From Cohnella rhizosphaerae (GTDB taxonomy: Bacteria; Bacillota; Bacilli; Paenibacillales; Paenibacillaceae), in the NCBI RefSeq assembly GCF_029525575.1, contig NZ_JAPDIA010000008.1, forward strand, positions 372,001 to 436,000: a DNA stretch of 64,000 nucleotides, given 5' to 3'. The position numbers and the translations under genes are program-made. Under the pieces are notes generated by a model. The model saw only the letters and a program-made list of their open reading frames with translations, was not told where the DNA came from and did no database searches. Numbering within the stretch: the stretch's first letter is position 1; each line of letters starts with the position of its first letter. This document shows, piece by piece, positions 10,431 to 17,280 of this stretch.

Positions 10431-10473
10431 AAAACGGCTCCGGCGGCACGGATGGCGCGCCCGGAGCCGTTTT
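10431..10473. terminator. Bidirectional terminator
   Basis: The stem AACGGCTCCGG / CCGGAGCCGTT is flanked by A-run and T-run. It serves the small gene on the left and the aminotransferase gene on the right. Confidence 0.8.
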
Positions 10474-10482
10474 CGTTGACCG

Positions 10483-11322
10483 CTAGCGCCCGATGGCGGC
10501 GGCGAACTCGCGCTGAAGCCGGCGGGTGATCGGGCCCGGCTTGCCGGAACCGACCTCGCGGCCGTCGACGGCGACGATCGGCGTAATCTCAACGGTCGTC
10601 CCCGTGACGAACGCTTCTTCGGCCGCATACAGCTCGTCCAGCGTGAAGGGGCGCTCCGCGTAGGGGATCTCCGCGGCTTGCGCCAGACGAAGCGCCACGG
10701 CGCGCGTGACGCCGTGCAGGATCAGATTGTCGGCGGGATGCGTGATCAGTAAGCCGTCTTTCACGATCATGACGTTGGACGCGCTGCTCTCGGTGACGAC
10801 CCCGTCTCGGTGCAGAACGGCATCCGCCGCGCCGCGATCCGCCGCTTCCTGCTTCGCGAGTACGTTGGCCAGCAGATTCAGCGTCTTATAGTTGCAATGC
10901 AGCCAGCGGATGTCCTCCAGCGTGACGACCGAGATCCCTCGTTCCATCGATTGAACGGGGCGCGCGACCTCGCGCGTGTAGGCAAGCGCCGAAGGCGCCG
11001 TATCGGCAGGGAAGAGATGGTTGCGGGGCGCCGTACCGCGGGTGATCTGCAGGTAGACGGTTCCTTCGGATAGCGCGTTTCGCTCGACCAATTCCGTCAT
11101 GGCCGCGCGCAGGCCGTCCAATCCCCAGGGCAGCGCGAGCTTCAGACCTTCCGCGCTCCGCCGCAGCCGCTCGAAGTGGGCTTCGGCTTCGAAGATTTTG
11201 CCGCCATAGACGCGGAATACCTCGTAAATGCCGTCTCCGAAATTATAGCCGCGGTCGTGCGGCGAGATTCGCACATCCTCCTCGGGCAGGAATGCGTTGT
11301 CGTGCCAATAGATCGAAGTCAT
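10483..11322 (-). CDS. dat: D-amino-acid aminotransferase
   Basis: This class IV PLP enzyme of 279 aa interconverts D-alanine and D-glutamate via their 2-oxo acids, feeding peptidoglycan precursors. The catalytic lysine is Lys146 in WLHCNYKTLNLL, and the PLP-pocket glutamate is Glu178 in GVVTESSASN. The N-terminus (HDRGYNFGDGIYEV) and the ending (FVTGTTVEITPIV) match the D-alanine transaminase branch more than branched-chain enzymes. The length equals that of the Bacillus enzymes. The gene is alone on this strand, between a terminator and a promoter region shared with ung. Confidence 0.92.
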   Translation of the reverse strand: MTSIYWHDNAFLPEEDVRISPHDRGYNFGDGIYEVFRVYGGKIFEAEAHFERLRRSAEGLKLALPWGLDGLRAAMTELVERNALSEGTVYLQITRGTAPRNHLFPADTAPSALAYTREVARPVQSMERGISVVTLEDIRWLHCNYKTLNLLANVLAKQEAADRGAADAVLHRDGVVTESSASNVMIVKDGLLITHPADNLILHGVTRAVALRLAQAAEIPYAERPFTLDELYAAEEAFVTGTTVEITPIVAVDGREVGSGKPGPITRRLQREFAAAIGR

Positions 11323-11342
11323 GGACGCGTCTCCTTTGCCTT

Positions 11343-11378
11343 TTGGGCGAACAGATCGATTCTGCTATAATAGAATCG
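11343..11378 (+). promoter_or_regulatory. Promoter of ung with an inverted repeat over the -10 box
   Basis: TTGGGC (11343-11348) and TATAAT (11366-11371) are 17 bp apart. The 7-bp arms CGATTCT (11357-11363) and AGAATCG (11372-11378) flank the -10 box exactly. This could be an operator or coincidence. Confidence 0.6.
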
Positions 11379-11412
11379 CTTCATAGCTATCATAAATCAG
11401 GAGGCATGCCTC

Positions 11413-12166
11413 ATGCCAGCGGTGTTCAAAAACGATTGGGAGCCGTTGCTCCAGCCCGAACTGGACAAACCCTACTATAAGGCGCTTAGGGCGCAATTGG
11501 CTGCCGAATACCGGGAACGGACCGTTTATCCGGACATGCACCATATTTTCGAAGCGCTGCATCTCACTTCGTATCGCAACGCCAAGGTCGTCATTCTGGG
11601 CCAGGATCCGTATCACGGCTCGGGACAGGCGCACGGACTCAGCTTTTCCGTTCTGCCCGGCGTGCGCCAGCCCCCGTCGCTGCGCAATATTTTTAAAGAG
11701 CTTCAGAGCGACCTCGGCTGCGCGGTGCCGAGTCACGGCAATTTGTCGCACTGGGCGAAGCAAGGCGTGCTGCTGCTGAACGCGGTGCTGACGGTAAGGG
11801 AAGGCGAGGCCAACGCTCACAAAGGTTTAGGCTGGGAGCGGTTCACCGACGCCGTCGTCGCGGCGCTGAACGAGCGGGAAGAGCCGCTTGTGTTCATCTT
11901 GTGGGGCAGCCACGCGCAGAAAAAAGCGGCATTCATCGATAAACGCAAGCATTTCGTGATCGCCTCGGCGCATCCGAGCCCTTTGTCCGCTCACAACGGA
12001 TTTCTGGGCAGCCGGCCTTTCTCTAAGGCGAACGACTATTTGAAGCAAGCCGGACTTGCGCCGATCGATTGGTGCGTGCCCGAGCTGGCGGCGGGGGGAG
12101 CGAGAGCGAATGCGCCAGGAGACCGCGGCATCGGCGGAGGCATTCGATTCGGGCGCCCGCGATTAA
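11413..12166 (+). CDS. ung: Uracil-DNA glycosylase (family 1), probable over-called G run near the 3' end
   Basis: The enzyme excises uracil from DNA. The water-activating loop GQDPYHGSGQAHG holds the catalytic Asp65, and the DNA-intercalation motif HPSPLSAHNGF contains the catalytic His. As written, the frame runs to 12219, through the downstream terminator, with an Arg/Gly-rich tail unlike any Ung. Removing one G from the run 12093-12098 gives a stop at 12164-12166, just before the terminator, and a 250-aa product. I prefer that reading. The start is ATG 11413 with AGGAGGCATGCC upstream. Confidence 0.92.
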
Positions 12167-12178
12167 ACCGTACGAATG

Positions 12179-12217
12179 AAAAAAAGAGCCGTCGGGGATC
12201 TTCCCGACGGCTCCTTT
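12179..12217. terminator. Terminator between ung and the SLH gene
   Basis: The stem GAGCCGTCGGG / CCCGACGGCTC has A-rich and T-rich flanks. The better T-run is on the minus strand, so it mainly ends the SLH gene and also ends ung. Confidence 0.8.
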
Positions 12218-12228
12218 AAGTATATCGA

Positions 12229-13158
12229 TTATTGGGCTTCGCCGCCGAGAACCGGGGTGTAGCCGTTGCTCACGTAGACGGACGCTTTGACCGTCGTGAT
12301 CACTTGCGGGTAAAGCGCGGCAGGATCGGGCTTTATGATCCGGTAAGTAACGACCGCCTGCTTATCCTTAAAGGCAACGTTCGCGATCTCGATCCCGTAA
12401 CCTGGATGCGGGGCTTGGGCGGATACCGTCACTTTCAGCGCTTCGCTGCCGTATGCCTCGCTCGTCAGCTTCACTTCGGTCAAAGGCGAGACCGGCTGCT
12501 CGGGTTGCGCGGGCGGCATAGGCTGCGTGTTTTTGACGAACGATAACGCTTTGGCGAGTATGACCGCCGCTTCGCTGCGGGTAATCGCATCCTTCGGACG
12601 GAATTTTCCGTTGTCAAGCGTAGCGATTTTGCCGATGAGCAGCTTTTGGACACTGTCCATGTAGCCTTGCGTCACTTTATCCTCGTCTTTGAACGTTTGA
12701 TACATCTCGATCCACGCATAGTCGCCCTTCTTGCTGATCGCCTTGAAGATCCAGTGCGCGAATTGCTCCCGCGTTACTTTTCCGTTCGGGTCGATATCGC
12801 GCGGGATCTCGAGCCCGTTCAGGTTCGCGATAATAAAGGCTTTGGCGTAATACGCATCGTCCTTGACCTTCGTAAAGTAGTCGCTTGCCTTGGGCTCCTT
12901 GATAAACCGGATGTTGTCGATGTTAAGACCGAAGCCGTTAACGATGAGCAGAACGGCCGACTGCGCCGTCAATGCGCTTTTCGGCTTGAACATCCCGCTG
13001 CCGTCGCCTTTGATCAAGCCTTTCTTTTGAAGCTGCTCAATGTAGATTTTTCCCGCGTCCTTCTGGATATCGTTGAAGGCGAAGGCGGAACCGCTTGCGG
13101 TCAGTGCGAACAGCAAGGCGGCGAGTAGAACGAACAAGCTCTTGTACGGCTTTTTCAT
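12229..13158 (-). CDS. Secreted SLH-domain protein with PrcB-like C-terminal domain
   Basis: The 309-aa protein starts at ATG 13158 (GAGGAGG upstream); a longer in-frame ATG at 13200 lacks a site. Residues 1-29 form a signal peptide (SLFVLLAALLFALTASGSAFA). Three S-layer homology modules follow, recognisable by IYIEQLQKKGLIKGDGSGMF, AFIIANLNGLEIP..VTREQFAHWI and KFRPKDAITRSEAAVILAKA. A Pro/Gln linker precedes a short beta domain (GYGIEIANVAFKDKQAVVTY) resembling the PrcB C-terminal domain. It is likely bound to secondary wall polymer. The role of the C-terminal domain is not known to me. Confidence 0.82.
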   Translation of the reverse strand: MKKPYKSLFVLLAALLFALTASGSAFAFNDIQKDAGKIYIEQLQKKGLIKGDGSGMFKPKSALTAQSAVLLIVNGFGLNIDNIRFIKEPKASDYFTKVKDDAYYAKAFIIANLNGLEIPRDIDPNGKVTREQFAHWIFKAISKKGDYAWIEMYQTFKDEDKVTQGYMDSVQKLLIGKIATLDNGKFRPKDAITRSEAAVILAKALSFVKNTQPMPPAQPEQPVSPLTEVKLTSEAYGSEALKVTVSAQAPHPGYGIEIANVAFKDKQAVVTYRIIKPDPAALYPQVITTVKASVYVSNGYTPVLGGEAQ

Positions 13159-13241
13159 GATGATGTCCTCCTCGTATGGATGGTTTTCCCGAACGCTCAT
13201 CCACTCAAACGCATGCGCGCGTCGAAAGGTTGCAGAAAACG

Positions 13242-13265
13242 AAAAAGGAAGCCTCGCGGGCTTCC
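13242..13265 (-). terminator. Terminator of tRNA-Val copy 1
   Basis: GGAAGCCCGCGAGGCTTCC is followed by TTTTT on the minus strand, immediately after the tRNA. Confidence 0.8.
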
Positions 13266-13278
13266 GTGATGTTAAGTA

Positions 13279-13354
13279 TGGTGATCTGAACAGGGATCGA
13301 ACCTGTGACCCCTACCCTGTCAAGGTAGTGCTCTCCCAGCTGAGCTATCAGATC
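13279..13354 (-). tRNA. tRNA-Val(GAC), copy 1
   Basis: The minus strand folds into a full cloverleaf. The acceptor stem is GATCTGA/TCAGATC, the D arm is GCTC..GAGC, and the anticodon stem CTACC/GGTAG has loop TTGACAG (anticodon GAC). The T arm contains GGTTCGATC, and 3' CCA is encoded. Length is 76 nt. It is identical to the copy at 14109-14184. Confidence 0.95.
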
Positions 13355-13497
13355 ATGTGTGGTGGCGACTTGATTGATTATAGAGGAAGATTAACGCGCT
13401 GTAAAGTGTTTTTTCGGAAAATAATTTTAATAAAACAGACAAAGCCCAAATCGGCGGGCGGGCGAAGCGCAGGCACGTCGATTTGGACCCGGTCGAC

Positions 13498-13923
13498 TTA
13501 CGTGTTTTTTCTGACCTCGGCCGTCCAGGAACGGTTGATTTGTTCCTTTAGATGGATGCGTTCCTTGTCGAGCAGCTTGCCGATCAGCTGATCCTCGCTC
13601 ATGCCTTTGGTTTTGCCGATTTGAGCGATCGATTTGCCCTTTTTCAGCTCGTCGACCAGCTGCGTCGGCGTCATGCCCAGCACTTCGGCGATATCGTTCA
13701 GGCGGCGATGGTGCTTGCGGCCATGGTGATGCTGCCCTTCGCGATGCACGCGTTCCGCGTGAGGCGCCGGCGCGGCTGCGGCGGGCGTTTGAAGCTGCTG
13801 CGCGGCCGTCGGACCGTTTACGGCTGGAGCCTCTGCGTTTGCTTTGCCTGCCATCGTCGGAGAGACGAGAGCCAGCAGCAGCGCCGCTGCGGACAGCGCG
13901 TTGCGGCGTGATGTTTTTAACAT
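13498..13923 (-). CDS. Small secreted His-rich hypothetical protein
   Basis: The 141-aa protein has a signal peptide (residues 1-30, ALLLALVSPTMAGKANA), an Ala/Pro/Gln-rich stretch, a histidine-rich segment (EGQHHHGRKHHRR) and a helical C-terminal domain (LNDIAEVLGMTPTQLVDELK and IAQIGKTKGMSEDQLIGKLL). The last part resembles the short repeat found in DUF2680-type secreted proteins, where a helix-turn-helix-like unit is repeated. The His cluster might bind metal. GGAGG is present upstream of the ATG at 13923. It lies between the two identical tRNA-Val genes. Confidence 0.75.
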   Translation of the reverse strand: MLKTSRRNALSAAALLLALVSPTMAGKANAEAPAVNGPTAAQQLQTPAAAAPAPHAERVHREGQHHHGRKHHRRLNDIAEVLGMTPTQLVDELKKGKSIAQIGKTKGMSEDQLIGKLLDKERIHLKEQINRSWTAEVRKNT

Positions 13924-14064
13924 GGTGAATTCCCTCCTTCGGATCTTATTGTGAGCAGGAGAGCGTGACTTTAAACGGGGTGAAAAGAAATGACAGGAAA
14001 AAGAACCGCGAAGAAGCCGGGACGCTTAAGGAAGAAGGGGAGGGAGGCAGAGGCGGAAGCAAAT

Positions 14065-14094
14065 AAAAAAAGAAGCCTGCAACGCAAGGCTTCT
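14065..14094 (-). terminator. Terminator of tRNA-Val copy 2
   Basis: The arms AGAAGCCT and AGGCTTCT are followed by a run of T on the minus strand, directly after the tRNA. Confidence 0.8.
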
Positions 14095-14108
14095 ATCATG
14101 GTTAAGTA

Positions 14109-14184
14109 TGGTGATCTGAACAGGGATCGAACCTGTGACCCCTACCCTGTCAAGGTAGTGCTCTCCCAGCTGAGCTATCAGATC
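14109..14184 (-). tRNA. tRNA-Val(GAC), copy 2
   Basis: This is a 76-nt cloverleaf identical in sequence to the copy at 13279-13354, including the encoded CCA and the 8 nt that follow it. The terminator and upstream flank differ, so this is a duplicated single-gene unit rather than a local assembly repeat. Confidence 0.95.
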
Positions 14185-14348
14185 GTATCGGAAGGAACTC
14201 TTATATAATAGCAGGACAAGCTATCGATGTCAACAGACTCTTTTCGCGAAATTTTAGTCGATTCGGGATGAATCGCCCGGAAGCGGCGTAAAATGGATGT
14301 GCCGGCATCTAAGGTTATCTTGGCCAGAATCGGAGGCGCTTCCCGGGA

Positions 14349-14450
14349 ATGGACAATATCCCGTTATTAACGCTTTGGCTTGTCTTGCTGTTCGGCCTGA
14401 TCGGCACCGTGCTGACGGCGGTCGTTCGCCTGCTCGATCGCGAAGGATAG
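14349..14450 (+). CDS. Small single-pass membrane peptide, 33 aa
   Basis: The peptide begins MDNIPLLTLWLVLLFGLIGT and ends VVRLLDREG: one hydrophobic helix and a charged tail. GGAGG lies 12 nt upstream of the ATG, somewhat far. No homology is recognisable at this size. It could be a real small membrane protein or a chance frame; the clean hydrophobic-then-charged layout favours the former. Confidence 0.4.
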   Translation: MDNIPLLTLWLVLLFGLIGTVLTAVVRLLDREG

Positions 14451-14507
14451 AAGCGGCGCAATCGGCAAAGACTGGGGATATCCGATATCAGAAAAGAGGA
14501 ATCCCCG

Positions 14508-14720
14508 ATGAACGATCGCAAGCTAAGTCGCATGGCAAGGGCGGCCAAGTCGTTGATCATCGCCGGAACGGCCGCAACGCTTGCCGGCTGCAGCCTGTTC
14601 CCGAAGCCCGATGACACGGCTCCCGTGTTGACGACCGTATATGCGCCATTTGCGCCCTATGCGCCGTCCGTAGAACGCGATGTCTATTCGTCGTTATCGC
14701 CTTCCCACTTTTTGGAATAG
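14508..14720 (+). CDS. Small putative lipoprotein
   Basis: The 70-aa protein has a basic N-terminus, a hydrophobic stretch and the lipobox LAGC at residues 26-29 (AATLAGCSLFPKPDD). The mature part is short and rich in Pro, Ala and Tyr (VYAPFAPYAPSVERDVYSS). GAGGAA sits 8-10 nt before the ATG. No family is recognised. Its last 37 bases overlap the end of a small gene on the other strand. Confidence 0.6.
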   Translation: MNDRKLSRMARAAKSLIIAGTAATLAGCSLFPKPDDTAPVLTTVYAPFAPYAPSVERDVYSSLSPSHFLE

Positions 14721-14797
14721 GCTTTTTTCGTTACCCAGATCGTCAGCCAGATGATGACGGCCACGACGATCGCCGCTCCGATCCACAAGCCAACCAA
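14684..14797 (-). CDS. Small membrane protein, 37 aa, TTG start
   Basis: On the minus strand, AGGAGG is followed 8 nt later by TTG. The product begins (M)VGLWIGAAIVVAVIIWLTIW and ends with the basic-acidic tail VTKKAYSKKWEGDNDE. That is one transmembrane helix with a charged cytoplasmic tail. The gene lies 51 nt downstream of the metallo-hydrolase gene on the same strand, so it is probably in one operon with it. The role is unknown. Confidence 0.6.
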   Translation of the reverse strand: MVGLWIGAAIVVAVIIWLTIWVTKKAYSKKWEGDNDE

Positions 14798-14848
14798 TTC
14801 GCTTCGCCTCCTTCCGGTACGATCGTTCCCGGCGTCTTAACCGCATGC

Positions 14849-15577
14849 CTAAAAGCTGTACAGACGGTGCTGCTCGACGAACGTCATTCGCCCGGTGCGG
14901 CCGACGTACGCCGGCTGGGCGTCTCCGTAGTGCATGAGATAGATTCTGCGCTGCAGGTCTTCGGGCAGCGTCAGCAGCTGCGGAAGGCAAGTATGTACGA
15001 CGCCCGGAGGCTCAAGCTGGCAATCGTGGAATATCGTCTCCACGCCTCGCTCCGCGACAAGCCGCCGAAGCAGCTCCGGTTCGAAAATCATGTCGGACGA
15101 GTAGAAGAAAGACGTTCCGAACAAGATCGAATAGCTGAGCTTCCCGGGGATATGCGGCGTTCGCAGCAGTTCGGCCGTAAGCCCGGGCAGCACTTCGTAC
15201 GGTACGCCTTCGCGGATCGGCCGCACGTCGAAGTAATCGGCGAGCGAGAGCAGTCCTTCTTGTTCGAGGCCGCCGCGAAGGGAGTGCTCCCACAGTATGC
15301 CGGTCAGCGTATCCGCGATGTATAAGGGAATCCGCCGTTTGAACTGGAACTTCAATTGAAAGGCGAGCTCTTCCAGCCCGCCGACATGATCCGCGTGAAT
15401 ATGGGTGATCAGCACGCCGTCGAGCTCAGGCAGGGAGACGCCGAGCTTGCGCAGGGCAACGTGCGCGGTCGTCCCGCAGTCAAGCAGGAGCTTCTTGTCT
15501 CCCGCGTATACGATCGCATTGTTATTGTAAAATTCCTTGGCGAACGCGCTTCCGCAACCCAACATCCGAATATCCAT
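14849..15577 (-). CDS. MBL-fold metallo-hydrolase (RNase Z-like)
   Basis: This 242-aa protein has the metallo-beta-lactamase signature THIHADHVGG and a downstream histidine in LRTPHIPGKLSYSI. Later metal-site residues are FYSSDM and LMHYGD near the C-terminus. The N-terminal GCGSAFAKEFYNNNAIV is typical of the RNase Z/YhfI side of the superfamily. It lacks the long exosite arm of true RNase Z, so tRNA processing is not claimed; it is a probable soluble hydrolase. The upstream flank to 15650 holds no other gene. Confidence 0.85.
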   Translation of the reverse strand: MDIRMLGCGSAFAKEFYNNNAIVYAGDKKLLLDCGTTAHVALRKLGVSLPELDGVLITHIHADHVGGLEELAFQLKFQFKRRIPLYIADTLTGILWEHSLRGGLEQEGLLSLADYFDVRPIREGVPYEVLPGLTAELLRTPHIPGKLSYSILFGTSFFYSSDMIFEPELLRRLVAERGVETIFHDCQLEPPGVVHTCLPQLLTLPEDLQRRIYLMHYGDAQPAYVGRTGRMTFVEQHRLYSF

Positions 15578-15758
15578 CTGCAGCCTCCCGTGACCAGTCC
15601 CAACGAGCCTCCGACCGTAAATTCTAAATTACTGTACCATAATTTATGAGGTTGCAGAAGATATCAAATCGCATACCGGACCGGCAGTGGCGTCCGGGCT
15701 CCGGCATGCATATGTTATTCTGGCGCTCCGCACACGGCCGCCGGAGGAGAAGCGCGAG

Positions 15759-15998
15759 ATGAGCAAGCCAGCCAGCCAGAGCAAAAGCGCGAAGGGCGGC
15801 GCGAAAAAGAAAGTGCATGCCGAGCATGTCCAGCCGCAGATGAAGGTCGTTCTGTCCGACGCATGCGCCGTCTGCGCGACGCCTTGCGCGAGGGGCATCG
15901 CTTATCTCGAGCGGATGAGCAAGCCGGGCGCGCTGGGCAAGGGTGTCCCTTGCGTTCTTACGCTTCCCAAAAAAAGGATGAAGCAAGCGGGGAAATAA
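15759..15998 (+). CDS. Small basic Cys-motif hypothetical protein
   Basis: The 79-aa protein starts at ATG 15759, with GGAGGAG 9 nt upstream. The first 25 residues are lysine-rich. Four cysteines include a cluster (DACAVCATPCARG) and one later (GVPCVLTLPKK). The C-x2-C-x3-C spacing suggests metal binding, but a partner cluster is not obvious. I do not recognise the family. A nucleic-acid or ribosome association is possible from its basic charge; this is speculation. Confidence 0.6.
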   Translation: MSKPASQSKSAKGGAKKKVHAEHVQPQMKVVLSDACAVCATPCARGIAYLERMSKPGALGKGVPCVLTLPKKRMKQAGK

Positions 15999-16198
15999 AC
16001 GGAAGGGGAGAGGGAGAGCATTTCCCGGGCAACCGCACATTCCGAGCCGGCCTGCCGACACTTCGGATTATCGGTCGAATCGTCCCGAAACTTTAATCTC
16101 TCCCCTTACCGCAACTTTTGCGCGCGACCGCGGTATATACGTTTACATAACAGAAAAATGGCCTTTGTCAACTTGCGGCGAATACGGAGGGATTTGTA

Positions 16199-16774
16199 AT
16201 GAAGCTGCGCAAGCTTCTGATATTGACGGTCGCGCTCTCCTTGGCCGGCGGCTCCGCGATATACGCGGACACGATCGCGCAGAAGGTTCGGATCGTCATC
16301 AACAAGCAGGAGCTGGACGACCAGGGCATGCTTGAGGACGGCAAAGCGTACGTAGGCGTGCGCAGCCTGGGCGACCTGATGAAGGCGCTCGTCATTTGGG
16401 ACGACGCCGCGAAGAAGGTATCGATCGTCAAGCCGAACGTACACATGTTTTTGATGGACGGCAGCAAGCCGTTCGGAGGCGTGGAGCGCGGCAAGAAGAG
16501 CTTTAAAGTCTTTTCGCAGGTGGACAATCTGACGGTGTCGATCAATGCGTTCAAAGTGACGATCGCGGACCCTTACGGCGACGAAAAGGAAATCGAGACG
16601 CACACGAGCAAAGAGAGCGACTTTCCGACGGACAAAGACAACTTTTGGTTTACGAGCGGCGAGTACGCCTACAACTTTAGCAGCGTAGGCAAGTATACGA
16701 TCCGCTTTTGGATGAAGTCGGCGGACGGCGGAGCATTTCAGGTCGTGTCGGAGAAGACCGTATTCGCCAAATAA
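16199..16774 (+). CDS. Secreted copper-amine-oxidase-N-like domain protein
   Basis: The 191-aa protein has a signal peptide (LILTVALSLAGGSAIYA, cleavage near residue 24) followed by the beta motif IVINKQELDDQGMLEDGKAY and VGVRSLGDLMKALVIWDDAA. This is the pattern of the Cu_amine_oxidN1 domain common in Paenibacillaceae surface proteins. A beta-rich C-terminal half follows (SVGKYTIRFWMKSADGG). GGAGG lies 8-10 nt upstream of the ATG. It probably acts at the cell surface; there is no enzymatic domain. Confidence 0.75.
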   Translation: MKLRKLLILTVALSLAGGSAIYADTIAQKVRIVINKQELDDQGMLEDGKAYVGVRSLGDLMKALVIWDDAAKKVSIVKPNVHMFLMDGSKPFGGVERGKKSFKVFSQVDNLTVSINAFKVTIADPYGDEKEIETHTSKESDFPTDKDNFWFTSGEYAYNFSSVGKYTIRFWMKSADGGAFQVVSEKTVFAK

Positions 16775-16907
16775 ACCCGCGTCTGGCGCGGGATCTAGCA
16801 GGAGCCGCGAGCCCGGATCGCGGCTTTTGGCGCGTCGTTTGACCCGGTATCGGGTTAGTGATAGGATAGGGCGAAGACTAATTTAACCGATGAACGGAGG
16901 TTCTCCC

Positions 16908-17198
16908 ATGAGCGACCATGTTCATGACGAAAACTGCGATCACGAGCACGACGAAGCCGTATTCGTCGTGACCGACGAGGATGGCAACGAGCACGAGATG
17001 GTGCTGGTGTATACGTTCGAGAGCGGGGACCAAGCCTACGCGGTGCTGCTCGACCGCAACGACCCGGACGACGACGGGGTCATCTTCCGGATCGAGGAAG
17101 ACGGCGAGGACGAAGTCCTGGTCAACATCGAGGACGACGAAGAATGGGAACGCGTCATGAAGGTGTACGAGGAGCTGGCCGCGCAAGAAGCGGACTGA
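16908..17198 (+). CDS. DUF1292 (YrzB-like) acidic protein
   Basis: The 96-aa protein starts at ATG 16908 with GGAGG 8 nt upstream. It has a His/Asp-rich leader (DHVHDENCDHEHDE) and then the DUF1292 core (VTDEDGNEHEMVLVYTFESG and YAVLLDRND..DDDGVIFRI) ending with an acidic helix. In other Bacillales this family is encoded near yrrK and mtlG-like loci; here it stands alone. Its function is not established. Confidence 0.88.
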   Translation: MSDHVHDENCDHEHDEAVFVVTDEDGNEHEMVLVYTFESGDQAYAVLLDRNDPDDDGVIFRIEEDGEDEVLVNIEDDEEWERVMKVYEELAAQEAD

Positions 17199-17210
17199 AG
17201 ACTCGCGCGA

Positions 17211-17272
17211 AAAAAGCCAATGCGTTCGAATGGGGGGCGAAGCCGCCATTCGAACGATTGGCTCTTTTTTTT
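17211..17272. terminator. Bidirectional terminator
   Basis: The long stem AGCCAATnCGTTCGAATGG / CCATTCGAACGATTGGCT is flanked by A6 and T8. It ends both DUF1292 and speA. Confidence 0.85.
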
Positions 17273-17280
17273 GCGTCCGC

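Noticed and set aside
12099-12219. Arg/Gly-rich C-terminal extension of uracil-DNA glycosylase
   Set aside because: It would be translated through the terminator hairpin and matches no Ung. Removing one G gives a stop just before the terminator.
13990-14208. 72-codon frame on the plus strand ending past the tRNA
   Set aside because: Its second half is the antisense of tRNA-Val copy 2, and the same residues recur in a frame over copy 1.
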